Assembly (NCBI RefSeq): GCF_031846585.1
Contig: NZ_JAVRHK010000008.1
Coordinates: 132,071 to 196,070, forward strand
Direction: 5' to 3'
Length of the DNA stretch: 64,000 nucleotides
From: Autumnicola musiva
GTDB lineage: Bacteria; Bacteroidota; Bacteroidia; Flavobacteriales; Flavobacteriaceae
Shown: one piece after another, positions 42,509 to 50,475 of the stretch
How positions within the stretch are numbered: position 1 is the stretch's first letter
How the letters are laid out: each line of letters starts with the position of its first letter
Notes under the pieces: model-generated
Databases searched by the model: none
Seen by the model: the letters and a program-made list of their open reading frames with translations, nothing else
What the model was told of the DNA's origin: nothing
Position numbers and translations under genes: made by a program

Positions 42509-42595
42509 ATAGTCATACTTTGCTGAAAGAGTAAAACCATAAATTTTACAGGCTTCACCTTTTTTTACCTTTTGTTATCTGCACATTAAATGAAA

Positions 42596-42619
42596 TTAGC
42601 CTTTTAAAAGTGAGGCTAA
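42596..42619. repeat. inverted repeat upstream of aroC
   Basis: TTAGCC (42596-42601) and GGCTAA (42614-42619) flank TTTTAAAAGTGA. The dyad covers the place where the -33 box of the aroC promoter would lie, so it could be an operator; it may also be chance. Confidence 0.35.
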
Positions 42620-42624
42620 AAATT

Positions 42625-42632
42625 TACATTTG
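42625..42632 (+). promoter_or_regulatory. -7 box TACATTTG for aroC
   Basis: TACATTTG matches TAnnTTTG 16 bases before the aroC ATG at 42648; the expected leader is only about 9 bases. No TTTG box at the usual distance. Confidence 0.5.
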
Positions 42633-42647
42633 CTCAAAACGATAACT

Positions 42648-43712
42648 ATGGCAGGTAATTCCTTCGGAAAAATTTTTAAACTTACCACCTTTGGAGAGTC
42701 TCACGGGCAGGCGATAGGAGGAATTATTGACGGATGCCCGGCCGGACTGGAAATAAATACTGAAAAAATACAAACTGAACTCAACCGGCGTCGCCCGGGT
42801 CAGTCTGCCATTGTAACACAGCGGAAAGAGCCCGATACAGTGGAATTTTATTCAGGAATTTTTGAAGGAAAAACTACTGGTACACCAATTGGATTTGTGA
42901 TTAAAAACTCAAATCAGAAGTCCAAAGATTATTCCCATATAAAAGATACTTACCGTCCATCACACGCTGATTATACGTATGATGAGAAGTACGGCGTCAG
43001 GGATTATCGTGGTGGGGGAAGATCTTCGGCACGTGAAACAGCCTGCAGAGTTGTAGCCGGTGCATTGGCAAAACAACTTCTTTCTAATATAGAAATTAAT
43101 GCTTATACCGCCTCGGTAGGACAGATAGAACTTCAGAAGAAGCTTAATGAGCTTGATTTTAACCTTACTGAAACAAACCCGGTTAGATGTCCTGATCCTG
43201 AAACTGCAGAGAGAATGGAAGCCTACATTAAGGAAATAAGGTCTGAAGGTGACACAGTAGGGGGTACCGTTCAATGTGTGATAAAAAATGTTCCTAAAGG
43301 TTTGGGAGAACCTGTTTTTGATAAGCTTCATGCAGAGTTAGGAAAAGCAATGCTTTCCATAAATGCTGTAAAGGGTTTTGAGTACGGCAGTGGTTTTGAG
43401 GGTACAAAAATGAAAGGAAGTGAACATAATGACCTTTTTAATAAAGATGGTTCTACAAAAACCAATCTTAGCGGAGGTATCCAGGGCGGAATTTCAAACG
43501 GGATGGATATCTATTTTAATGTGGCCTTCAAACCCGTTGCTACTATAATGCAAAACCAGGAAACCATTAATTCTGAAGGAAAATCAGTGGAAATGCAGGG
43601 CAAAGGAAGGCATGACCCGTGTGTGGTGCCAAGGGCAGTGCCTATTGTTGAAGCAATGGCTGCTTTGGTTATTACTGATTATCTGCTTCAGAATAAAACA
43701 TCCAGAATTTAG
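42648..43712 (+). CDS. aroC: chorismate synthase
   Basis: 354 residues from the ATG at 42648; the frame is open six codons further up but the -7 box lies there. Signatures of AroC are clear: LTTFGESHGQAIGG, the arginine-rich RRRPGQS, GGGRSSARETACRVVAGA and GRHDPCVVPRAVPIVEAM. With FMNH2 it converts EPSP to chorismate, the branch point to aromatic amino acids, quinones and aryl-lipid precursors. The symporter gene follows after 20 bases and is likely on the same transcript. Confidence 0.97.
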   Translation: MAGNSFGKIFKLTTFGESHGQAIGGIIDGCPAGLEINTEKIQTELNRRRPGQSAIVTQRKEPDTVEFYSGIFEGKTTGTPIGFVIKNSNQKSKDYSHIKDTYRPSHADYTYDEKYGVRDYRGGGRSSARETACRVVAGALAKQLLSNIEINAYTASVGQIELQKKLNELDFNLTETNPVRCPDPETAERMEAYIKEIRSEGDTVGGTVQCVIKNVPKGLGEPVFDKLHAELGKAMLSINAVKGFEYGSGFEGTKMKGSEHNDLFNKDGSTKTNLSGGIQGGISNGMDIYFNVAFKPVATIMQNQETINSEGKSVEMQGKGRHDPCVVPRAVPIVEAMAALVITDYLLQNKTSRI

Positions 43713-43732
43713 ATAATATTGATATATCAAAT

Positions 43733-45094
43733 ATGAAGAAACTTGCACTGCATTGGCAGATTTTATTAGGAATGGCTGCCGGGGTTATATTTGCGCTTAT
43801 TCTCACCAATTTTAGTTGGGGATCAGATTTTATAAGCGACTGGATAAAGCCTTTTGGGAACATCTTTATAAATGCCCTTAAGCTTATTGCAGTACCACTT
43901 ATTTTGGCTTCCCTTATCAAAGGAATATCAGATTTAAAAGATATTTCCAAGCTTTCTAAAATGGGAACCCGAACAATTGCAACATATATTATCACCACTA
44001 TAATTGCTGTTTCCATAGGTTTGGGAATGGTGAACCTTATAAATCCGGGCGGTTCTATTTCTCAGGATACAAGGGAAGACCTGCTGGCAAGTTATGAGGG
44101 GGATGCATCCGGTGTACAGTTAAATGCTGCGAAACAACGGGAAGCCGGGCCTTTGCAGGCACTGGAAGACCTTGTTCCCGATAATATTTTTGCGGCAGCG
44201 GGTGACAATGCCAATATGCTTCAGGTAATCTTCTTTGCAATATTCTTTGGAATTGGTCTTATTCTTATTCCGGAGAAAACAGCAAAACCGGTCAAAGATT
44301 TTTTTGATGGTTTCAATGAGGTGATCCTGAAAATGATTGATTTGATTATGCTTACGGCACCTTACGGCGTATTTGCGCTGCTTGCGGCCCTGGTGGTAGA
44401 ATCTCCCAGCGCCGATCTTTTTGCAGCTCTTGCAATGTATGCCCTCACCGTGTTGTTAGGCCTGGCTTTTATGATAGGAGTTTATATTTTGCTGGTATGG
44501 ATTTTCACTAAAAACACTCCATCATTTTTTATCAATGGAATTGCTCCCGCCCAGCTTTTGGCATTTTCCACCAGTTCCAGTGCGGCAACTTTACCGGTAA
44601 CTATGGAAAGGGTAGAGGAACATATGGGGGTTCACCGGGAAGTGACCAGTTTTGTGCTGCCCATTGGAGCCACAATTAATATGGATGGTACCAGTCTTTA
44701 TCAGGCGGTTGCCGCTGTTTTTATTGCACAGGCCTTTGGAATAGACCTTTCTTTGGGTGCTCAAATCGGGATTATTGCCACGGCTACTTTAGCATCTATT
44801 GGTTCTGCAGCAGTACCTGGTGCCGGTATGGTAATGTTGGTAATTGTACTGGCACAAGCCGGAATTCCTGAAGCGGGGCTGGCCCTTATATTTGCTGTGG
44901 ACCGTCCGCTGGATATGTGCCGTACCACAGTAAATGTTACAGGAGATGCGGCTGTTTCCCTTATGGTAGCAAAATCTGTAGATAAAATGGGAGAGCCAAA
45001 TGTAAAAGAATGGGATGACGGCTATTATGAAGAAAAGGTTGAAAACTCTAATACTTCAGAAAACAACACATCAGATTCTAATCCAAAAATTTAG
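43733..45094 (+). CDS. dicarboxylate/amino acid:cation symporter (DAACS family)
   Basis: 453 residues with the eight-helix, two-hairpin plan of GltP/GltPh. Hairpin 1 has FSTSSSAATLP, TM7 has NMDGTSLYQ, hairpin 2 has SAAVPGAGMVML and TM8 has DRPLDMCRTTVNVTGD with the substrate-binding Asp and Arg residues. It should import glutamate, aspartate or C4-dicarboxylates with sodium or protons. A 65-residue insert between TM3 and TM4 (about 100-165) and an Asn/Ser-rich C-terminal tail are distinctive. Its last 17 bases overlap the tail of the DUF393 gene on the other strand. Confidence 0.9.
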   Translation: MKKLALHWQILLGMAAGVIFALILTNFSWGSDFISDWIKPFGNIFINALKLIAVPLILASLIKGISDLKDISKLSKMGTRTIATYIITTIIAVSIGLGMVNLINPGGSISQDTREDLLASYEGDASGVQLNAAKQREAGPLQALEDLVPDNIFAAAGDNANMLQVIFFAIFFGIGLILIPEKTAKPVKDFFDGFNEVILKMIDLIMLTAPYGVFALLAALVVESPSADLFAALAMYALTVLLGLAFMIGVYILLVWIFTKNTPSFFINGIAPAQLLAFSTSSSAATLPVTMERVEEHMGVHREVTSFVLPIGATINMDGTSLYQAVAAVFIAQAFGIDLSLGAQIGIIATATLASIGSAAVPGAGMVMLVIVLAQAGIPEAGLALIFAVDRPLDMCRTTVNVTGDAAVSLMVAKSVDKMGEPNVKEWDDGYYEEKVENSNTSENNTSDSNPKI

Positions 45095-45494
45095 ATTTCA
45101 ACTCGGGAGTGGGAATCATACAACTTTCCTTTTTCCCAAACCACTCGTAGCGATTTTTAGCGACTAAATCGTAAGCAAGGTCGCGGAATCCTTCAGGTAA
45201 GGCAAGGAGGTGCTTCAGCAGGGAATATCCGCCTTTAAGATCACGTGAAATTTCCAGTGCAGCAGTAGATTTTCGGTACCAGGCTACCCCGGGATCAACA
45301 AGAACAACAGAATCTATAATTTCAGGATCCATTCCTCTTTCGGCCATAAGGTGTTTTCCAATTTCACTCTGTAGAGAAGCAAACCGGAAAATATCTTTTT
45401 TATCATGTTTAATGATAAAGGTAACTGCACCATCACAAAGATTACAAACACCATCAAAAAGCACTATTTTCTTATCCTTTGGAATATTTTTCAT
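45078..45494 (-). CDS. DCC family (DUF393) thiol-disulfide oxidoreductase-like protein
   Basis: 138 residues. The family motif DxxCxxC is present as FDGVCNLCDG near residue 15, followed by RFASLQSEIGKHL, typical of DUF393. The predicted thioredoxin-like fold is cytosolic; no signal peptide. Proposed function is redox exchange, but no substrate is established. The gene lies 4 bases downstream of mutS2 on the same strand, so it is co-transcribed, and its 3' end overlaps the symporter gene tail to tail. Confidence 0.85.
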   Translation of the reverse strand: MKNIPKDKKIVLFDGVCNLCDGAVTFIIKHDKKDIFRFASLQSEIGKHLMAERGMDPEIIDSVVLVDPGVAWYRKSTAALEISRDLKGGYSLLKHLLALPEGFRDLAYDLVAKNRYEWFGKKESCMIPTPELKSKFLD

Positions 45495-45498
45495 GTTT

Positions 45499-47682
45499 TT
45501 ACTTTTTCATGGCCTGTACCAGTTCCAGTTGATCAATATCAACAGATGTGGTAAAAATACCATAATTTACAATAGCTTTACCTTTTTCAATTCTATCCAA
45601 TGTACCAACACTTTTACTGTCCTCCAGTCTTACACGGTCCCCCAGTTTTAATGCCGCTTTAGGTTTATTGGCCTCTTTTTGTGCAGTAACTTTTTGTTTT
45701 TTCTTTTCTTCTTTCTTCTGCTTTCTGATAGGTTCAATTTCCTTTACAATTTCCTGCTGAAGTTTTTTCTCCTGAGCTTTTTTAGCCTTACGTTTTTTTG
45801 CTGATTCCCTTTTACGCTTGGAATTTTCAATTTCCACCAGCTTCAGGAATTCTCCTATTAATTCCTTCTTCTTTTTATCATTGAAATATTTCTCGCTAAT
45901 ATCATTTATTTTCTGTCCCAGGTATATAAGTCGCTGATTGGCGTCATACAATTCCTGATAACTCTCCAGTTTTTGCTGAACCCTGGCATTGATTTCCTCC
46001 AGCTTGTCTTTTTCCTGAGCAGCCTTTACTTCTTTTGTTTTAAGGGAATCTGTGGTTTTTTGCAGTTTTGACCGTTCCTGCTGAAGTTTTGCAATACTTT
46101 TGTCAAACCTGATCTTGCCTCTTTCCACCTTCTTTTTTGAACGGTTTATAAGGCTAAAAGGAATACCATTTTTTTGAGCAACTTCAAAAGTAAATGAACT
46201 TCCTGCCTCTCCCACCTGTAACTTGAACATAGGTTCCAGGCTGCCGGAATCAAACATCATATTAGCGTTGCTCATATTTGGCAATTCTCCTGCAAGTTTT
46301 TTCAGGTTTGCATAATGTGTGGTAAGAATTCCAAACGATTCCTTTTCATAAAAAACCTCCAGAAATGTTTCAGCCAGGGCACCGCCCAGCTCGGGATCAC
46401 TACCAGTGCCAAATTCATCAATAAGAAAAAGAGTGTTTTCATCACATTTCCGAAGAAATTTTTTCATATTCTTCAAACGATAACTGTAGGTGCTCAAATG
46501 ATTTTCTATGGACTGGTTATCACCAATATCCGTAAGAATTTTATCAAAGAAACACATACGGCTGTATTCATGTACCGGTACAAGAATTCCGCTTTGCAAC
46601 ATCAGTTGTAACAATCCAACAGTTTTAAGCGTAATACTTTTTCCACCGGCATTAGGGCCAGAAATTACAATTATCCTGTTATCCCCAGACATTTCGATGG
46701 TCTGTGGAAAAGTTTTCTTGCCGGTTTTCCTGTTTGAGAGAAGTAATAAGGGATGATATGCCTCCTTCAGCTGAATTTCTTTTTTTTCTGAAATTTTTGG
46801 TAAAACCCCGTTTACTTTATCGGCATATTTAGCTTTTGCGGAAATAAGGTCAATACCGCTCAACAGTTCCTGGTAATCAATCAGCAGTTCCCGGTATGGC
46901 CTTAGAAAATTGGTAAGTTCCTTTAGAATTCTGTTAATTTCCTCTTTCTCTTCATACTGAAGATTGTTTAGTTCCCGCGTAAATTGAAATGTAGATTCAG
47001 GTTGAATATAAACAATACTTCCAGTCTTGGAATTGCCCATAATCCCGCCTTTTATCTTTCTCCTGTACATGGCTTTTACGGCAAGTACCCGAACATTTTC
47101 CACCACGCTTTCCCTAATTTCATCAAGATAGCCATAGCCGGCGTAAGTGGTTAAAGCTGAACTGAAACTGGAGTTAATTTTTCCTTTTACAGAATTCATT
47201 GATCGCCTGATGTTCTGAAGAAGGGGAGAGGCATTATCTTTTAATTCCCCATATCTATCAATAACCTGTCTAATTTTTTCAATAATTTCGGTAGTATATT
47301 CTACTTCTGAAGTGGTTGCGTAAAGAGAAGGATATATTTCCCTGAATTTTCTAAAGTATCGTAACAGAGTATTTACGGTATCTGAAATAGAAGCTATTTT
47401 TCCGAAGCCTCCAACTTCAAGTACTGTATTTTCAATTTTTAGCAGTTTAATTTCATTTTGAATATTATCAAAACCATGATTAGGAATTGGGCTTTCCTGG
47501 GTTTTTGACTTTACATATTCATTTGTTTGATTAAGGCCAAAATAAGTTTTTTTATAAGTTGAAAACGGTAATATTTCCAGAGCCTTTTCCTTTCCCATTC
47601 CGGTTACACATAGCTCGCTAATTTGCTCACGCACTACCGGAAACTCTAAATCAATAAGGCCCTTAGTTGCAATTTTTATCAT
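45499..47682 (-). CDS. mutS2: MutS2-family ATPase without Smr domain
   Basis: 727 residues. MutS core and clamp helices occupy about 1-320. The ATPase follows with Walker A GPNAGGKS (342-349), Walker B LFLIDEFGTGSDP and LTTHYANLKKL. Next is a long coiled coil, then an AK-rich basic segment (about 620-670), and finally a KOW-like domain (LGDRVRLEDSKSVG...). The Smr nuclease domain that ends classical MutS2 is missing; there is no mismatch-recognition domain I. Likely roles are suppression of recombination or rescue of collided ribosomes, as for MutS2; which applies here is unknown. It is head to head with ung. Confidence 0.9.
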   Translation of the reverse strand: MIKIATKGLIDLEFPVVREQISELCVTGMGKEKALEILPFSTYKKTYFGLNQTNEYVKSKTQESPIPNHGFDNIQNEIKLLKIENTVLEVGGFGKIASISDTVNTLLRYFRKFREIYPSLYATTSEVEYTTEIIEKIRQVIDRYGELKDNASPLLQNIRRSMNSVKGKINSSFSSALTTYAGYGYLDEIRESVVENVRVLAVKAMYRRKIKGGIMGNSKTGSIVYIQPESTFQFTRELNNLQYEEKEEINRILKELTNFLRPYRELLIDYQELLSGIDLISAKAKYADKVNGVLPKISEKKEIQLKEAYHPLLLLSNRKTGKKTFPQTIEMSGDNRIIVISGPNAGGKSITLKTVGLLQLMLQSGILVPVHEYSRMCFFDKILTDIGDNQSIENHLSTYSYRLKNMKKFLRKCDENTLFLIDEFGTGSDPELGGALAETFLEVFYEKESFGILTTHYANLKKLAGELPNMSNANMMFDSGSLEPMFKLQVGEAGSSFTFEVAQKNGIPFSLINRSKKKVERGKIRFDKSIAKLQQERSKLQKTTDSLKTKEVKAAQEKDKLEEINARVQQKLESYQELYDANQRLIYLGQKINDISEKYFNDKKKKELIGEFLKLVEIENSKRKRESAKKRKAKKAQEKKLQQEIVKEIEPIRKQKKEEKKKQKVTAQKEANKPKAALKLGDRVRLEDSKSVGTLDRIEKGKAIVNYGIFTTSVDIDQLELVQAMKK

Positions 47683-47695
47683 AGTAATTTTTCCC

Positions 47696-47703
47696 TACTT
47701 TTG
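47696..47703 (+). promoter_or_regulatory. -7 box TACTTTTG for ung
   Basis: TACTTTTG matches TAnnTTTG and lies 27 bases before the ung ATG at 47730, giving a leader near 20 bases. The box is only 14 bases from the start of mutS2. Confidence 0.5.
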
Positions 47704-47711
47704 AGGTATTG

Positions 47712-47719
47712 CAAATTTA
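47712..47719 (-). promoter_or_regulatory. -7 box TAAATTTG for mutS2
   Basis: TAAATTTG on the minus strand lies 29 bases before the mutS2 ATG at 47682. The two divergent -7 boxes are 8 bases apart, so RNA polymerase at one promoter should exclude the other. Confidence 0.5.
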
Positions 47720-47729
47720 CTCAATTATA

Positions 47730-48395
47730 ATGAAGGTAGAAATACATCCCAGTTGGAAAAAAGAATTAAAAGAAGAGTTCGAAAAACCTTATTTTCAAAA
47801 ACTTGTGGCTTTTGTTAAAGATGAATACACCAATAATAAATGTTTTCCTTCCGGTAAAAATATTTTTGCTGCTTTTGAATACTCCACTTTCCAAAATACC
47901 AAAGTGGTCATTCTGGGGCAGGATCCTTATCACGGGGTGAACCAGGCGCACGGACTTGCATTTTCTGTAAAAGAGAACGTGCAGGTACCGCCTTCCCTCT
48001 TAAATATTTTCAGAGAAATTGAAACCGATCTGGGAAAAGCGGTTCCCGATAATGGTAATCTGGAAAGATGGGCAAAACAGGGCGTGCTTTTGCTAAATGC
48101 CACCTTAACGGTAAGGGCACATCAGGCGGGATCCCATCAAAATAAAGGCTGGGAACAATTTACTGACAGAGTGATAGAAATAATTTCCGCAGATAAAGAA
48201 AATGTGGTTTTTCTTTTATGGGGAGGCTATGCCAAGAGAAAAGCTAAAAAAATCGATGCTGATAAACACTTTATTCTTACCAGTGGCCATCCTTCACCTT
48301 TAAGCGCTAATCGTGGTTACTGGTTTGGTAATAGGCATTTTAGCAAAACTAATGAGTACCTGGAGAGCAAAGGTAAGGAGCCAATAGATTGGTAG
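47730..48395 (+). CDS. ung: uracil-DNA glycosylase, family 1
   Basis: 221 residues from the ATG at 47730; seven upstream codons in frame overlap the promoter and are not part of it. GQDPYHG holds catalytic Asp65, PPSLLNIF is the Pro-rich loop, LLLNATLTVR follows and SGHPSPLSANRG carries the catalytic His and minor-groove loop. It removes uracil from DNA as the first step of base excision repair. Divergent pairing with mutS2 puts two DNA-maintenance genes at one regulatory site. Confidence 0.97.
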   Translation: MKVEIHPSWKKELKEEFEKPYFQKLVAFVKDEYTNNKCFPSGKNIFAAFEYSTFQNTKVVILGQDPYHGVNQAHGLAFSVKENVQVPPSLLNIFREIETDLGKAVPDNGNLERWAKQGVLLLNATLTVRAHQAGSHQNKGWEQFTDRVIEIISADKENVVFLLWGGYAKRKAKKIDADKHFILTSGHPSPLSANRGYWFGNRHFSKTNEYLESKGKEPIDW

Positions 48396-48417
48396 GGTTT
48401 CCTCTTCCATGAGACTG

Positions 48418-48975
48418 CTATTTATTTGATGCTCTTTCGTCAGTTGATAAAATTGCGTACTCAAAATTATCTGACCAGCCATCTTTTAGAGGTAACACTT
48501 TTCTTTTTCGTCCTTCTCGTAACATTCCTGCTTTTTCTAAAGTTCGGATGCTTCCAATATTGTCAACTGCACAACCGGCTTCAATTCGGTGCAAATTCAG
48601 CTCCTTAAAGCCGAATTCCAGAACTTTGTTTAAGGATTTTGTTGCATAGCCATTATTCCAAAAATCAGAATGAATTTTATACCAAACTTCAGCAGTCTTA
48701 AACTTTGGTTTTCCTAAATTCAATGATATTAAGCCAACAAATAGATTACTTTCCCTTAATTCTACTTTGAATGTGAAATTTGTCTGTTGCCCGTTACGAT
48801 TATTTCTTATCCACTGTTTAAGGACTTTTTCCGTTTGATCCTGGTTTTCAGGAATACCTAAAGTATTGTACTTGTCAGTTTCGGGAAGTGAATGTAATTC
48901 ATGAACATTTTCTAGATCTGATAAAGAAACAGGTATCAAATTTAATCTTTCAGTTCGTAGACATCTTATCTTCAT
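48418..48975 (-). CDS. GNAT-family N-acetyltransferase (RimJ/RimL-like)
   Basis: 185 residues. The start RTERLNLIPVSLSDLENV is typical of RimJ/RimL-type acetyltransferases; WNNGYATKSLNKVLEFGF is the acetyl-CoA pyrophosphate loop (Q/RxxGxG/A variant) and NIGSIRTLEKAGMLREG the C-terminal motif B. It should acetylate an alpha- or side-chain amino group of a protein or small molecule; the acceptor is unknown. Located 22 bases from the converging ung stop and 42 bases downstream of a beta-barrel gene on the same strand. Confidence 0.88.
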   Translation of the reverse strand: MKIRCLRTERLNLIPVSLSDLENVHELHSLPETDKYNTLGIPENQDQTEKVLKQWIRNNRNGQQTNFTFKVELRESNLFVGLISLNLGKPKFKTAEVWYKIHSDFWNNGYATKSLNKVLEFGFKELNLHRIEAGCAVDNIGSIRTLEKAGMLREGRKRKVLPLKDGWSDNFEYAILSTDERASNK

Positions 48976-49017
48976 TGATTTTGCTACATTTTATACAAGA
49001 GATGTCTAAAGAATAAA

Positions 49018-49599
49018 TTAAAACCTAAATCCAAGATTCACATTGAAATGTCCTACAATAGTTGGAGAATCTTCATTGAAAAGGTTCCTCCCAATCCCGG
49101 TACTTAAATCCAGGAAGAATCCACCGGAAGAAACAAATTTTCCACCAAGACCAAAGCCTATGGCAAAGTCTGTATAATTATTTTCGTCATTGTCTAAAAT
49201 ATAACCTTCCTCATCGTAATAGTAGTCGTATTCATCATACTCGCCGTTTGAGATCATACCAAAACCACTAATATAGAATCCGCGCGCGTAATTTGAACTA
49301 AAAAAGTGTTTATATCTACCTGTAGCAGAAAAATCTTTATAGAAAGGTTCGCCATCATCCCCGTTATCCCGGTTTAGTGCGAGAAGAAATAATTCTGTAG
49401 ACCAGCTGGAATTTTCATTGATGACTCGCTCGTAAGCTAAATCCAGCGCTCCAAATACCACTATGTTGAAGGCATTAATACTCAATTCATTTTGACCGGT
49501 ATCCCGTTTTTCCAAGATTGAACCGGTGTCTTCATTTTCCTGTGCAGCAACAGAAAAGTTTAGGCATAGGAATGCCAGGAATGCGTAAAATTTCTTCAT
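49018..49599 (-). CDS. outer-membrane beta-barrel protein (DUF3575-like)
   Basis: 193 residues with signal peptide MKKFYAFLAFLCLNFSVAAQ. The mature protein has an amphipathic strand series (LSINAFNIVVFGALDLAYERV; YARGFYISGFGMIS; DFAIGFGLGGKFV) and ends in LGFRF, a barrel closing strand. A very acidic loop (YDEYDYYYDEEGYILDNDENN) should be extracellular and could bind cations. The opening strand NIVVFGALDLAYERVI resembles the DUF3575 family. Function unknown. It follows the binding-protein-like gene with a 24-base gap. Confidence 0.78.
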   Translation of the reverse strand: MKKFYAFLAFLCLNFSVAAQENEDTGSILEKRDTGQNELSINAFNIVVFGALDLAYERVINENSSWSTELFLLALNRDNGDDGEPFYKDFSATGRYKHFFSSNYARGFYISGFGMISNGEYDEYDYYYDEEGYILDNDENNYTDFAIGFGLGGKFVSSGGFFLDLSTGIGRNLFNEDSPTIVGHFNVNLGFRF

Positions 49600-49623
49600 G
49601 ATTTGTGATTGATGAATTTCAGC

Positions 49624-50475
49624 CTACAAACTATAAAGAATTTCTGAATCGGGGACTTTTTTTGTAATAAGATTTAACTGAAGTAATTTCTTCTGAACTT
49701 CATCTAATTCATTTGCGTTAAGCTGGCTGCTGCTCCACGAAGTAATTTTAAGCCAGTTCCTGATATCTTCCAGCTTCTGGCCATACCTCTCCGCAAGAAT
49801 CTTATCTATTTCAGGAATATTTTTAAAGGAACGTGTTTTATGGTTTAATATTTCCAGCATTTTTTGGACACGATCTGAGTTATATTTTAATACTTCATCT
49901 CTAACCGCAATAACAAAACATGGCCAGGGGGTAGGGCAATCAGAAATAAGTCTGAAGGTATGGTTATCTACAAGAGGTTTGGTAGTAAAGTGTTCCCACA
50001 TAAAATACTGCGCCTTGTCATTTTTCAAGGCATTAATTGCCCCGTCCACATCGGTAACAATTTTAAACTTTAAATCTTTGATATTCCAGCCGTTATTTTG
50101 CGCATTTACATAGGCCATAAGGTGAGAGCCTGAGCCTTCCCTGCTTATCGCTGCAGTAGTATTTTTAAGGTCGGCCAGATTTTTATATTCCGAATCTGCC
50201 GCAACATGAATTCCCCAAACCAGTGGGGAGCCTATATAGGTTTGAACAATTTTGGCCTGATTTCCATTAATGATATCTCTGGTGATACCTTCGGTTAAAA
50301 TTACGGCAGCATCTATTTCACCTGAACGTAACGCCCGGTTCATGGCGCCTGTTCCATCGGGAAAGTCTTTCCAGATAACATTAATTTCTTCCTGATTAAA
50401 CTCGTTATTTTCAATACATAGATGCCACGGAAGATTAAAATGTTCAGGCACTCCGCCAATTCTTATAGATTTCAT
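49624..50475 (-). CDS. leaderless substrate-binding-protein-like protein
   Basis: 283 residues with the fold of NMT1/SsuA-type periplasmic binding proteins: IRIGGVPEHFNLPWHLCIEN at the start, GEIDAAVILTEGIT, the KNTTAAISREGSGSHLMAYV segment of domain II and IVTDVDGAINALKND. There is no signal peptide or lipobox, so it appears cytosolic, and no permease or ATPase gene is near. It is translationally coupled to ppk1 (4-base overlap). Possible roles: a ligand sensor or an enzyme such as a THI5-like or MqnA/MqnD-like protein, which share this fold. The ligand is unknown. Confidence 0.75.
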   Translation of the reverse strand: MKSIRIGGVPEHFNLPWHLCIENNEFNQEEINVIWKDFPDGTGAMNRALRSGEIDAAVILTEGITRDIINGNQAKIVQTYIGSPLVWGIHVAADSEYKNLADLKNTTAAISREGSGSHLMAYVNAQNNGWNIKDLKFKIVTDVDGAINALKNDKAQYFMWEHFTTKPLVDNHTFRLISDCPTPWPCFVIAVRDEVLKYNSDRVQKMLEILNHKTRSFKNIPEIDKILAERYGQKLEDIRNWLKITSWSSSQLNANELDEVQKKLLQLNLITKKVPDSEILYSL

